A stretch of 64,000 bases of DNA, from positions 30,783 to 94,782 of the forward strand of contig CAYGVJ010000002.1 of NCBI GenBank assembly GCA_964353255.1, in the 5' to 3' direction. The notes below the pieces were generated by a model, which did not search any database, was not told the DNA's origin, and worked only from the letters and a program-made list of their open reading frames with translations. The translations under genes were made by a program, and so were the position numbers. Below are positions 47,776 through 58,698 of this stretch, in pieces (the first letter of the stretch is position 1; each line of letters opens with the position of its first letter). The DNA is from VFZS01 sp964353255 (lineage in GTDB: Bacteria; Acidobacteriota; Terriglobia; Bryobacterales; Bryobacteraceae).

Positions 47776-48462
47776 GTGGCGGATACGATCCTTCACCTGG
47801 ACGAGCGGGCTGGCCTCAAGAAGACCGGGGCGGAAGTGTCTCGCTCGCAGACTCGGGAGGATCGCCGGCTATTGGAGGGTCTGAAAGAGGGAACCGCGGA
47901 GGCATACGAAAGCCTCATTACCATCTATCAGCAGCCGATCTACAACCTGGTCTGCCGGCTGGTGGGTGACGGCGGCGATGCGTGTGACGTGGTTCAAGAG
48001 GTCTTTGTAAAGGTCTTTCGCAAGGTCGGGGGGTTTCGCGGAGACAGCAGCCTGAAGACGTGGCTCTATCGGATCGCGGTGAACGAAGCGTACAACCATC
48101 AGCGCTGGCGCAGCCGCCACAGCCGCCAGGAAGTCTCCCTGGAGGGAGACGAGGAGGGAGGGCTGGCTTATGCCCGCAGGCTCTCTGACCCGGGCCGCTC
48201 CCCCTTTGATTGCGCGGCGGACCACGAGCGGCGCCTCATGATCGAGGCGGCTTTGTCCGGGCTGGGCCCCAGCTTCCGGGCGGCGGTCGTTTTGCGGGAC
48301 ATCGATGACTTGAGCTACGAGGAGATCGCAGAAGTCCTGCGGGTGCCCCTGGGTACGGTCAAGTCCCGAATCCTGCGGGGGCGCGAGGCCTTGCGGAAGG
48401 AGTTGGCGGGCCGGCTGGAACCGGAGCCGGCCCTGAGTCTGACGCCACAACCGGCGGAGTGA
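47776..48462 (+). CDS. ECF RNA polymerase sigma factor (RpoE-like)
   Basis: A 228-residue protein starting at GTG 47776. Region 2 has YQQPIYNLVCRLVGD, DVVQEVFVKVFRKV and LKTWLYRIAVNEAYNH. Region 4 has GLGPSFRAAVVLRDIDDLSYEEIAEVL followed by GTVKSRILRGREAL. ECF factors direct RNA polymerase to stress or envelope promoters. The gene is divergent from the protease gene and is followed after four bases by a zinc-finger anti-sigma gene, the standard regulatory pair. Confidence 0.9.
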   Translation: MADTILHLDERAGLKKTGAEVSRSQTREDRRLLEGLKEGTAEAYESLITIYQQPIYNLVCRLVGDGGDACDVVQEVFVKVFRKVGGFRGDSSLKTWLYRIAVNEAYNHQRWRSRHSRQEVSLEGDEEGGLAYARRLSDPGRSPFDCAADHERRLMIEAALSGLGPSFRAAVVLRDIDDLSYEEIAEVLRVPLGTVKSRILRGREALRKELAGRLEPEPALSLTPQPAE

Positions 48463-48466
48463 AGCG

Positions 48467-49159
48467 ATGACGTGCCGAATCGTGCAGAATTCACTCTCCG
48501 CTCATGTAGACGACCTGTTGCCGAGCGACAGCAGAGGCGCCGTCCAGGCGCACCTGGCCCAGTGCGGGGAGTGTACGGTGGCCTATGAACAGCTCCTGGA
48601 AGTGCGGCGAGCCCTCCAGGAATTGCCCGCGCTGTCCCCGCCCGAGCAGCTCTCGGCGGACCTGCTGGTGATAGCTTCCCTGGAGCGGCAACGGCGTCTG
48701 AACCGGCGCAGCCCGGCGGCGATGCTGGCCCACTTTGGGGAGCGCGCGCGGCTCTGGACGGACAACCTGATGCGACCGGTGGCCCTGCCCTTCGCGGGGG
48801 GCGTGATCTCGGCCCTGTTGTTGTTCGCGATTCTGGTCCCCAACATCGCCTTCAGCCGCATCAGTGGGGCCCGGGATGTGCCGACCAGCCTGTTCACCGT
48901 GGCCGCCGTGAAGAGCCAGGCCCCGTTCGGATTCACCGAAGACGACTTCGTCGTGGAAGTGCTGGTGGACGGGCAGGGCCGCATGATGGACTACTCGGTG
49001 ACCGATGGGCAGCCTTTCGGCCAGGATCTGCAATTGCGCCGCAGCATCGAGAACAACCTGCTGTTCACCGAATTCCACCCGGCTACCGCCTTTGGCCAGC
49101 CGACCTGGAGCAAGCTCTTCGTTTCTTTCAACCGTAGCCGCATCACGATCAAGAGTTAA
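48467..49159 (+). CDS. Zinc-finger anti-sigma factor with TonB-like C-terminal part
   Basis: A 230-residue protein with the anti-sigma zinc motif C3-H29-C33-C36 (HLAQCGEC), one transmembrane helix at about residues 105-128 (GGVISALLLFAILVPN), and a periplasmic domain. That domain (VVEVLVDGQGRMMDYSV, LRRSIENNLLFTEFHPAT, KLFVSFNRSRI) has the strand-helix-strand pattern of TonB C-terminal domains, similar to those in the BlaR1-like protein at 1147. It would hold the ECF sigma factor at the membrane until a signal is sensed. The domain likeness is my inference. Confidence 0.8.
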   Translation: MTCRIVQNSLSAHVDDLLPSDSRGAVQAHLAQCGECTVAYEQLLEVRRALQELPALSPPEQLSADLLVIASLERQRRLNRRSPAAMLAHFGERARLWTDNLMRPVALPFAGGVISALLLFAILVPNIAFSRISGARDVPTSLFTVAAVKSQAPFGFTEDDFVVEVLVDGQGRMMDYSVTDGQPFGQDLQLRRSIENNLLFTEFHPATAFGQPTWSKLFVSFNRSRITIKS

Positions 49160-49170
49160 ACGGCACTCGC

Positions 49171-49968
49171 TTGGCCCGACAGCGACTGGGGCAACACTTC
49201 CTGATCCGGCGCGCCGCGCTGGCGCGCCTGGCCGAAGCAGCCTGCCCGCAGCGTGAACCGCTGGTGATCGAGATCGGGCCCGGCCGCGGCGCGTTGACCG
49301 AATTCCTGCTCGAGCGCGCCGAGCGGGTCGTCGCCATCGAGATCGATGCCGCGCTGGCGCGGTCGCTGCGCGCCAGGTTCCGGGACGTGCACCGTCTGGA
49401 GGTCGTGGCGGCCGACGTGCTCGCCACGCGCCTGGACCAGTGGGGGCCGGCCGTGGTGGCCGGCAACCTTCCCTACTACCTCACCTCCCCGATACTGGAG
49501 CGCATCTTCGAGATGGGTTCTCTGGCGCGCCGCGCGGTCGTGCTGGTTCAAGAAGAAGTCGCCCGGCGGCTCACCGCCTTGCCCGGGACTCGCGCCTACG
49601 GGTACCTCACCGTGCGGGCGAATCTGGTGACGACTCCCGAGGTCCTCTTCACCATTCCGCCCTCGGCCTTCCGCCCCGCTCCCAAGGTCCGTTCAGCCGC
49701 CGTGCGCCTGACGCCGCGGCCGGGAAGCGGGGTCAGCGAGCCCGCGCGGTTCCTGGAATTCGCCTCCCGCTGCTTCCGCCAGAAGCGGAAGACCCTGCGC
49801 AACAACCTGGCGCCCGTGTACGGCAAAGCGGTCGAGGCCTGGCCGGAAGCGCGCCTGCGCGCCGAGCAGCTCTCGCTCGAGCGGCTGGTTGAGCTGTTCC
49901 GCCGGCTGGACCGGCTGGGCGGTCCGCCCGATGCTCGTTGCATAATGGAGGATGAGAGCAGGTCATGA
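49171..49968 (+). CDS. rsmA: 16S rRNA (adenine1518-N6/adenine1519-N6)-dimethyltransferase
   Basis: The predicted protein has 265 residues from a TTG start, which opens the conserved RQRLGQHFL. The SAM motif is VIEIGPGRGALTEFLL, then VVAIEIDAALA and the catalytic NLPYY motif (GNLPYYLTSPIL). A C-terminal helical domain follows. RsmA dimethylates two adjacent adenines near the 3' end of 16S rRNA during 30S maturation. The stop overlaps the start of the MntA-like gene by four bases, but that pair is probably a later neighbour. Confidence 0.9.
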   Translation: MARQRLGQHFLIRRAALARLAEAACPQREPLVIEIGPGRGALTEFLLERAERVVAIEIDAALARSLRARFRDVHRLEVVAADVLATRLDQWGPAVVAGNLPYYLTSPILERIFEMGSLARRAVVLVQEEVARRLTALPGTRAYGYLTVRANLVTTPEVLFTIPPSAFRPAPKVRSAAVRLTPRPGSGVSEPARFLEFASRCFRQKRKTLRNNLAPVYGKAVEAWPEARLRAEQLSLERLVELFRRLDRLGGPPDARCIMEDESRS

Positions 49969-50270
49969 CCATCGCGCCTGGCGTCGTCCTGCCGGAAGCT
50001 GAGATCGGTGAGATCTGCCGCCGTTATCAGGTGAAGGAACTGGCTGTGTTCGGTTCCGCGGCCCGTGGCGAAATGCGTGCGGACAGTGATATCGATCTGC
50101 TCGTCGAGTTCTTGCCCGAGGCGAAGGTCAGTCTCTTGCAGCACTTCGCAGCCGAGCGCGAACTCTCGACGCTCCTTGGCCGAAAGGTGGATCTGGTCTC
50201 AAAACGAGCTCTCCGGGAAGCCCTTCGGAAAGACGTCCTTTCCCAAGCTCGCTTGGTCTATGCGGCGTGA
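49965..50270 (+). CDS. MntA-like nucleotidyltransferase antitoxin
   Basis: A 101-residue minimal nucleotidyltransferase with the active-site motif GSAARGEMRADSDIDLLVEF (GSx10DxD). In HepT/MntA pairs this protein AMPylates the HEPN toxin and thereby inactivates it. Its last codons overlap the HepT gene start by 11 bases, and the order antitoxin then toxin is normal. Confidence 0.85.
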   Translation: MTIAPGVVLPEAEIGEICRRYQVKELAVFGSAARGEMRADSDIDLLVEFLPEAKVSLLQHFAAERELSTLLGRKVDLVSKRALREALRKDVLSQARLVYAA

Positions 50271-50604
50271 GCGCCTTTTTCTCGAAGACATCCTCTCGGC
50301 TGCCAGCACCATCGCCGAGTTCATTCTGGGGCAGAACCCGGAATCCTTCGCAGCAAACCGCATGCTCCGGAGCGCGGTTGTTCACCAGTTGACAATTATC
50401 GGTGAGGCTGTCGCAAACCTCTCCGCAGAGTTGCGAGAACGGCATTCTGAGATTCCTTGGTCGGACATCAAGGGTTTCCGCAACATCGTCGTCCACAACT
50501 ACTTCGGAATAGATTGGGCGGAGGTGTGGCGTGCGGCAACAGAGGACGTGCCCATCCTGCGCGCCCAGGTCGCCGGAATCCTGGGCAGCGAATTCCAGGA
50601 ATGA
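50260..50604 (+). CDS. HepT-like HEPN (DUF86) ribonuclease toxin
   Basis: The predicted protein has 114 residues from ATG 50260; the frame is open further back but overlaps the nucleotidyltransferase. It carries the HEPN catalytic motif R-x4-H-x-Y as RNIVVHNY, where the tyrosine is the known AMPylation site in this family. The helix FLEDILSAASTIAEFI at the start is typical. It would cleave RNA unless modified by its MntA partner. A GATTCGG/CCGAATC inverted repeat flanks the gap that follows (50605-50653). Confidence 0.85.
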   Translation: MRRERLFLEDILSAASTIAEFILGQNPESFAANRMLRSAVVHQLTIIGEAVANLSAELRERHSEIPWSDIKGFRNIVVHNYFGIDWAEVWRAATEDVPILRAQVAGILGSEFQE

Positions 50605-50675
50605 GATTCGGGGTCGGCCGGTGCGCGCATCGCCGGCGCTGAGGCGCCGAATCCCTTCGCTATACTGAAGTTTCC

Positions 50676-52096
50676 ATGCCCAGGCTGCGTTTTGCGCCGT
50701 CTCCGACCGGTTTTCTGCACATCGGGAGCGCGCGCACCTACATCTTCAACTGGCTGTATGCCCGGCGGCGCCGGGGGACGGTGATCCTGCGCATCGACGA
50801 CACTGACGTGGACCGCAACACGCCGGCTTCGCTGGAGTCGATCTTCGACGGCCTGAAGTGGCTGGAGCTGGGCTGGGACGAGGAGTACCGGCAGTCCGAG
50901 CGGCAGGAGCTGCATAGGAAGTGGGCGCAGGTCCTCTTCGAGCGGGGACACGCCTACCGGGACTTCACGCCGGCCGGTGAGGCGAAGGCGCGCGAGGGCG
51001 GCTGGTTGTTCAACCCTGGCATGCGGGAGTTGCCGCGCGCAGAGAGCGACCGGCGCGCCGCCGGCGGCGAGCCCTTCGTGCTGCGCTTTCGCGTGCCCCG
51101 CGAGACTGAAGGCGAAGTCCGCTTCCGCGACGCGGTCTACGGCGAACTGGCGAAAGCCGCCGCCGATATCGAGGACTTCGCGCTGCTGCGCGGCGACGGC
51201 ACGCCCACCTATCACATGGCCTCTTGCGCCGACGACATCGAGCTGCGCATTAGCCACATCGTGCGCGGGCAGGACCACCTGACGAACACTTTCAAGCACG
51301 TCCTGCTTTTCGAAGCGGCGGGGGCGTCGCTTCCCGAGTTCGCGCACCTGCCGCTGCTGATCGCCCCGGACGGCTCGAAGCTGTCCAAGCGCCGCCACGG
51401 GCCGGTGGTCAGCGTAACGACTTACCGGGACGCGGGGTTTCTCCCCCACGCCTTCGTGAATTTCCTGTGCCTGCTCGGCTGGTCGCCGAAGGACAACCGC
51501 GAGCAGATGTCGCGCCAGGAACTGATTGACGCCTTCTCCTTCGAGGGCATCAACCGCGCCAACGCGGTGGTGAATTTTCGCGAGGACGACCCCTTCGATC
51601 CCAAGGCTGTGTGGCTGAACGGGGAGCATCTGCGCGCGATGCCAGTCGAGGAACTGGCCGAGCGGTTGCTGCCCTACGCGCGGGCGGCGGGTTTCCAGGG
51701 CGAGCCGCGCAAGCTGCTCCAGGTTACCCCCTTGATCCGACAGCGCATCAAGATGTTGTCCGATGTGGCTGCGGTGGCCGATTTCTTTTTTGTCGCCGAA
51801 CTGCCGCCCTATGACGCTGCCGAACTCATCCCGCAGAAAGGGGATTTGGGCCTGGCCCTGGCTGCCTTAGAGCGGGCCCGCCACGCCCTGACGACGGCGG
51901 AGTTCCGGCACGAGGCCCTGGAAACGGTCTTACGCGCCGCGGCGGACGACCTGGGGCTCAAGGCCGGCCAGTTTTTCCAGCCGATTCGGGTAGCTGTGTG
52001 CGGGCGCAAAGCGGCGCCGCCGCTGTTTGAAACCCTGGAGGTGCTGGGCCGGGAAACCTGCCTCAGGCGCATCGACCAGGCGATTCGGGGGCTCCA

Positions 52097-52100
<4 letters not shown>
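50676..52100 (+). CDS. gltX: Glutamate-tRNA ligase
   Basis: A 474-residue class I synthetase with the HIGH motif (FLHIGSART, near residue 15) and the KMSKS equivalent KLSKRRHG. Also typical are the catalytic-domain segments RIDDTDVDRN and IVRGQDHLTNT, and a helical anticodon-binding C-terminal part. It attaches glutamate to tRNA-Glu. A TATACT box at 50661-50666 lies nine bases before the ATG. The stop overlaps the glnS start by four bases. Confidence 0.9.
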
Positions 52101-53797
<1,697 letters not shown>

Positions 53798-53803
53798 CAC
53801 CAG

Positions 53804-55378
53804 ATGGTTATTTTGGGCATCGGCGGCATCTTGAGCGAGGCCGCGGCGGCCATTCTTCGGGACGGGGAGCTGGTGGGGGCGGTCGAGCAGAGGAAACTGG
53901 CGCGGCGCCTCCGTCCCGGCGCGCTGCCGGAGGAGTCCATCTCGATGTGCCTGAGCATGGCGAAGGCGCAGGCCCAAGAGGTGGACTGCGTGGCGGTGAG
54001 CGGTCCGCTGGGCGCCGGCCCGGACAGCAAGCTGCACCTGGCCTTGCGGGCGGCTTTCCCGAAGAGTCAGGTGGTATTGGTGGACCATCATGCCGCCCAC
54101 GCGGCCTCTGCCTATTACGCTTCTCCGTTCGAAGAGGCCACGGTGCTGACACTGGACCGCGCGGGGGATTCCCGCTGCGGAGCGCGCTGGCTGGCCTCCG
54201 GCAACCAGCTCCGGCTCGAGCGGGAACTGTACTACCCGGATTCGCTGGGCGACCTCTACGGGCGGGTGACCGAGCTGCTGGGGTTCGAGCCCCAAGCCGA
54301 CGAGCACAAGGTGCAGTGGCTGTCGGCCTCCGGCGACGACCGGTTCACGGAACTCTTCCTGGAGATCATCGCAGTTCGCAACGGCTGGCCGCGCCTGGAC
54401 CGCTCCTTTTTCTCGAGCGACCGCCTGAGCCATGGCGGCTTCAGCACTCGCTTCTACCAGCGGCTGGGCGTGACCGACGCTGCGCCCGTTCCGGCCGAGC
54501 TGCGCGCGGCGGTGGCGGCGGGCCTACAGCGAGCCATCGAGAAAACGGTGCTGGAGATGGCCGGCGCGGGTGACAACCTGTGTCTGGCCGGAGGCCTGGC
54601 CTTCAACGCCTTGCTGATCGAGGCCCTGGAGCGCTCGGGGCAGTGGCGCAACGTTTTCGTCCAGCCCGCCGCGGGCAACGCCGGGACGGCCCTGGGGGCG
54701 GTGTTCTGGGCCTGGCACAACGTCTACCGGCAGGCCACGCGGGCGGGCATCGGCAACCTGTGCCTGGGGCCGGCCTTCGACGCCGAGCAGATCAAGCAGG
54801 TGCTGGAGAACTGCAAGCTGCGGTTCCGCTGCCTGCTCACCGCCGCCGAGCTCATCGAGACGGCCATCCGGGAGATCAACGATTACAAGATCGTAGCCTG
54901 GATGCACGGGCGCATGGAATTCGGCCCCCGCGCGCTGGGTAATCGCAGCATCCTGGCTTCTCCGTTGAACCCCTACTCGACGGAGAACCTGAACATCTAC
55001 ATCAAGCACCGCGAGCCGTTCCGGAAATTCGCGGCCTCGGTCCCGGCCGAGCTGGCTGGGGAGTACTTCGAGGTGGGGCCGACCGCGCGTTTCCTGGCCA
55101 CGGTGGGCCGGGTGCGGCCGGCGCACCGGAAGACCTTCGACGGCGCTGTGCTAGGCCAGGACCTGGTGCGCGTGCACACCGTCTCCGAGCAGGACAACCC
55201 GCTCTACTGGAAGCTGCTGCACGCGGCCGGCCGCGCCACCGGCCTGCCGGTGCTCTACAACACTTCCTTCAACCTGTTCGGCGACCCCCTGGTCTGCACG
55301 CCCCGCGACGCCGTGCGCAGCTTCTACTCCTCCGGCATTGACGCTCTGTTCGTGGGGCCGTTCGTGCTCGGGAAGTAG
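53804..55378 (+). CDS. NodU/CmcH-family carbamoyltransferase
   Basis: A 524-residue protein. The N-terminal Kae1-like domain has ILGIGGILSEAAAAIL, the metal-binding DHHAAHAASAYY, and TLDRAGDSRCGARW; the C-terminal domain has GRMEFGPRALGNRSILASP and NTSFNLFGDPLVCTPRDAV. The family carbamoylates sugars, nodulation factors or antibiotics using carbamoyl phosphate and ATP. It starts six bases after glnS. Its last 50 or so codons are repeated at 58699, beyond the HEPN/ATPase cassette; the two ends differ (FVGPFVLGK here, FVGSFLVEK there). Confidence 0.9.
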   Translation: MVILGIGGILSEAAAAILRDGELVGAVEQRKLARRLRPGALPEESISMCLSMAKAQAQEVDCVAVSGPLGAGPDSKLHLALRAAFPKSQVVLVDHHAAHAASAYYASPFEEATVLTLDRAGDSRCGARWLASGNQLRLERELYYPDSLGDLYGRVTELLGFEPQADEHKVQWLSASGDDRFTELFLEIIAVRNGWPRLDRSFFSSDRLSHGGFSTRFYQRLGVTDAAPVPAELRAAVAAGLQRAIEKTVLEMAGAGDNLCLAGGLAFNALLIEALERSGQWRNVFVQPAAGNAGTALGAVFWAWHNVYRQATRAGIGNLCLGPAFDAEQIKQVLENCKLRFRCLLTAAELIETAIREINDYKIVAWMHGRMEFGPRALGNRSILASPLNPYSTENLNIYIKHREPFRKFAASVPAELAGEYFEVGPTARFLATVGRVRPAHRKTFDGAVLGQDLVRVHTVSEQDNPLYWKLLHAAGRATGLPVLYNTSFNLFGDPLVCTPRDAVRSFYSSGIDALFVGPFVLGK

Positions 55379-55447
55379 GGGCGAGGCGGACGCGGGCCCT
55401 TGATTCGGTGTACGCTTTTCTATGGACGCCTATAGGAGTCCGCGAAC

Positions 55448-55864
55448 GTGGTGAAAGACGACTACGCGGCCGCGGCAGGAAAGCACGTTGACGATGCCGG
55501 CGTCCTGTTGCGCAGCCAACGATTCGATGGCGCGGGGTACCTTGCGGGCTATGCCGTGGAATGCGTGCTGAAGAAGCTAATAGAGGTCGAGGGGCACCCG
55601 GTGGCCAGGCACCATGACCTTTCGGCCCTGAGCACCACCGCGAGCCTCCTTGCCAGCCAACCCAAGCAGCGAACCGCACGGTATGTCAGGAAACCGGGGG
55701 TCACTACTTTGGAATACGGTTTCCCACGGGGCTGGAAGGAAACGCTCCGGTACACCGCCCCCGGAACGATCTCCGAGACCTTAGCAGCCTCCTGGGTGCA
55801 GGAGGCAAAGAGGCTGCACAGTGAGGTCATCGTCGCCATGAAGCTCGACGGGGTGATTCCATGA
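55448..55864 (+). CDS. HEPN-like protein, first gene of the three-gene cassette
   Basis: A 138-residue, mostly helical protein starting at GTG 55448. The central segment GYLAGYAVECVLKKLIEVEG is typical of HEPN domains, but the catalytic R-x4-6-H motif is not present, so it may not cut RNA itself. The gene overlaps the following ATPase gene by four bases (ATGA). The sequence from 55379 to 55447 has no other feature. It could be a sensor, an effector without RNase activity, or an antitoxin-like partner; this is not decidable from sequence. Confidence 0.6.
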   Translation: MVKDDYAAAAGKHVDDAGVLLRSQRFDGAGYLAGYAVECVLKKLIEVEGHPVARHHDLSALSTTASLLASQPKQRTARYVRKPGVTTLEYGFPRGWKETLRYTAPGTISETLAASWVQEAKRLHSEVIVAMKLDGVIP

Positions 55865-57174
55865 AGCACTGGGACGAGGCCCGCTACGACTCTGAGAAAC
55901 GCCTTCGGCAGTTGGTTGATGCCGAGCGGCATATCGAGCGGGCGGTCTTGATCGGCGACATCTTCGGGAAGGTCCGAGTTGTCGCTTGGCTGGCGCCAGG
56001 TTGCCCGCCGGAAGTCAGCAGCCGAATTCGAGAGCTGATGCAGGAAGCGGCTGGGCCATTCTGGTCGGGCGACCTATGGGTTGCCAGTGAAGCGAGCGGC
56101 GTTGATGAGGCAGTATATGAAGCGGCGTGGGAAGAAGGGGTGGAGGTGACCTCCCGTTTTCGTCGTGCGGACAGGCACCGAACAAGGGGCTTCTGGCTCG
56201 GTGCGCCGATCGAGCCGCCTTGGCCGTCCCCCGAAAACTCGGAGCTGCCGCCCATTGTGGCGTTCTATTCCTTCAAAGGGGGAGTCGGACGCACTACGAA
56301 CCTCGCATCTTTCGCGATCCAGCGAGCCTCCCTTGGGGAGCGAGTCGTGGTGGTGGACCTGGATCTCGAGGCGCCAGGCGCCGGGGTCTTCATGAGCCCT
56401 GGAGACGGGCTGCCAGGCGCTAGGTGGGGTGTAGTGGACTATTTGTTGGAGCGGCCGCTTCTCGGGAGGGTGGATCTGCGTGACTACTACCACCCCTGCG
56501 TTGCACGCATGGGCAGCCCGTTCATAGAGGTGGAGGTCCTGGTAGTACCTGCCGGCGGTCTGGACCGAAACTACCTCGGCAAACTGGCCCGGATCGACCT
56601 TGAGCCTCCGCCGCCTGGAGAAGTCCACCCGTTGCTACAACTGCTCATCCAGATCAAGGACGAACTGGACCCGCGCTGGATTCTCCTGGACTGCCGCGCC
56701 GGTTTGTCGGAGGCCGCCGGTTTCGTACTCAGCGGATTGGCCCACCTCTACGTTCTGTTCGGCACGCCGTCAGAGCAAAGCTGGCGAGGGCTGGAAGTGA
56801 TCCTGGAGCGCCTCGGGGCAGAGCGCATCCGACGCCAGCAGCCCCAGGTCGAGTGCCTGCTCGTGCAAGCTATGGTACCGGCTCATCCAGACACCGCCGC
56901 GTCCGCGAAGTCGGACTTCCAGGACGAAGCTGTCAGCCGCTTCGAGAGGCTATACTACGCCGCCGATCCGGAAGACCCCGAAGAAGACCGCTTCTGGTAT
57001 GTCCGCGACACTGACAGCCCGGATGCGCCGCATGTGCCGATACCAGTCCCGTACAAAGAGGCGTTGGCCTTCGTCCGGTCGCTTGACGAAGTGGCCTATA
57101 CGCTCTGCTACGACGAGGATCTCAAGCTCATGGCCTCCCGGATCGCGAGCCGTTTTCTTGCGGAGGAGCAATAA
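55861..57174 (+). CDS. KGGVGR-motif variant ParA/MinD-like ATPase
   Basis: A 437-residue protein. A 130-residue N-terminal part resembles no family I know. The ATPase domain starts at about residue 132 with VAFYSFKGGVGRTTNLASFA, where the deviant Walker A KGGVGRT (139-145) has arginine in place of the usual GKT lysine. VVVVDLDLEAPG (Walker A') and WILLDCRAGLSE (Walker B) follow. Such KGGVGR ATPases appear in accessory gene sets, often with helical or effector proteins. The gene is coupled to both neighbours by overlaps, so the three products probably work as one system. Confidence 0.75.
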   Translation: MKHWDEARYDSEKRLRQLVDAERHIERAVLIGDIFGKVRVVAWLAPGCPPEVSSRIRELMQEAAGPFWSGDLWVASEASGVDEAVYEAAWEEGVEVTSRFRRADRHRTRGFWLGAPIEPPWPSPENSELPPIVAFYSFKGGVGRTTNLASFAIQRASLGERVVVVDLDLEAPGAGVFMSPGDGLPGARWGVVDYLLERPLLGRVDLRDYYHPCVARMGSPFIEVEVLVVPAGGLDRNYLGKLARIDLEPPPPGEVHPLLQLLIQIKDELDPRWILLDCRAGLSEAAGFVLSGLAHLYVLFGTPSEQSWRGLEVILERLGAERIRRQQPQVECLLVQAMVPAHPDTAASAKSDFQDEAVSRFERLYYAADPEDPEEDRFWYVRDTDSPDAPHVPIPVPYKEALAFVRSLDEVAYTLCYDEDLKLMASRIASRFLAEEQ

Positions 57175-58652
57175 TGCCCCGGCTGCAACAAGAAGAACGC
57201 CAGCGACTGCTTGATGACCTCTCGCAAATGGGAAGTCAAGGCAGGGCCGAGCGGGAAAGCGCTGGTACGTTCAACAAGACCTTCTACCCGGTACCCGAGC
57301 ACTCCCGCGCTCTTGACCCTGATGTCGTTCTGGTCATTGGGGAACGGGGTTCCGGAAAGAGCGAACTGTTCCGCGCGGTGGTCAAGGAGGGGCTGCTACC
57401 GGCGATCATACGCGCGGCTGTTTCCAGCCGGTTAGCGAAACTGGACCCCGGAAGGATCGATTGGCTGGCGGGGCATCCCCTCGACAGGGATTTTCCCGAT
57501 CACGCCGGCCTTCGGCGTTTTCTCTCCGAGCACGCCGCCGACTCGGAAGCCGTCATCGAGCTTTGGTTTGCGTACTTGGTGCGATTGCTGGAGACTAGGG
57601 TCTCAAGGGATCGATTCGCACCGTCGGAGTTCTTCGATCTTCCAGGCGGCGACGTCGAGGCGGTCGTGGGGGCTTTTCGGAGCCTGCGGAACGCCCCTCT
57701 GCTGGCCCTGGACGCGTTGGATAGGAAGTTGGAGGCAGAGGATCGCTGGGTTTTCGTCAGCTATGACGAACTGGACATCCTTGGCGCCTACGATTGGAAC
57801 GCGATGGCGCGCTCTATTGAAGGCTTGGTTTCATTCTGGGCCAACTACAGTCGGCGTTGGTCGCGGATACGCGCCAAGATCTTTTTGCGCACTGACCTGT
57901 TCCGACGCCACGGCCAGGTTTTGGGAGCCGACCTCATCAGGCTAGCGGCCAACCGGGCCGAGATTTTCTGGAGCGATCGCAACCTTTACGCGATGCTTGT
58001 GAAACGCATCGCCAATACAAGCCCGACGCTCCGCCACTACTGCGAGGCCGCGCGACTGCGTTTTGAATCTGACGACCTTCTCGGGCTGATCCCGAAGCTC
58101 GAGAGGGCAGAGGATGCGCGTCCGCTGATCGAGCGGGTGGCGGGCACTTACATGGGCGCCAACATCAAGAAGGGAAGGACGTTTGCGTGGCTGCTGAACC
58201 ACGTTCGCGACGGCAACGGTCGTGCGATGCCGCGAGCCTTAGTACGGTTGATCGAAAGAGGCGCTGACCAGGAGCGGAATCGGCCGCAGGCGGCTCATGG
58301 CCGCCTTCTGGATCCCCGAAGCCTGCGCCGCGCCCTCGATGAGGTCTCGAAAGAGCATGTCCTCGAAGTGAACACGCATGAGTTGCCTTGGCTGCCCGGA
58401 GTTGCTGAGCGAGTGAGGGGAGAGGGCGTACCTATGCAGCGGCCTCATGCAGAGTGGCTTCTCGGTCGTCGCTGGGATGAAACCTGGGGCAAGGATCCGG
58501 AGGTCCACCCGCCCGTCGGCAATTCGCGTGCACTCGTTGACTACTTGGTCCAGATCGGCGTCTTCCGCATTCGACCCAAGGACGCACTGGACGTTCCCGA
58601 CCTTTTCCTGGCCGGACTCGGGCTGACACGAAAGGGAGGCGTCGCCAAGTAG
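57174..58652 (+). CDS. Large P-loop ATPase of the three-gene cassette
   Basis: A 492-residue protein with Walker A GERGSGKS (residues 56-63) and a Walker-B-like VFVSYDELDIL about 140 residues later. A further arginine-rich region (IRAKIFLRTDLFRR) may be a sensor, and the C-terminal 200 residues are helical with a winged-helix-like end (LVDYLVQIGVFRIRP). The start shares its first base with the stop of the ATPase gene before it. I do not recognise a named family; the layout is like the STAND- or AAA-type ATPases of bacterial conflict systems. No nuclease domain is visible. Confidence 0.65.
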   Translation: MPRLQQEERQRLLDDLSQMGSQGRAERESAGTFNKTFYPVPEHSRALDPDVVLVIGERGSGKSELFRAVVKEGLLPAIIRAAVSSRLAKLDPGRIDWLAGHPLDRDFPDHAGLRRFLSEHAADSEAVIELWFAYLVRLLETRVSRDRFAPSEFFDLPGGDVEAVVGAFRSLRNAPLLALDALDRKLEAEDRWVFVSYDELDILGAYDWNAMARSIEGLVSFWANYSRRWSRIRAKIFLRTDLFRRHGQVLGADLIRLAANRAEIFWSDRNLYAMLVKRIANTSPTLRHYCEAARLRFESDDLLGLIPKLERAEDARPLIERVAGTYMGANIKKGRTFAWLLNHVRDGNGRAMPRALVRLIERGADQERNRPQAAHGRLLDPRSLRRALDEVSKEHVLEVNTHELPWLPGVAERVRGEGVPMQRPHAEWLLGRRWDETWGKDPEVHPPVGNSRALVDYLVQIGVFRIRPKDALDVPDLFLAGLGLTRKGGVAK

Positions 58653-58698
58653 TGTCCGTCGGACGCGCATCGACGCGCGCTCACCTCGCCTGCTGAAC

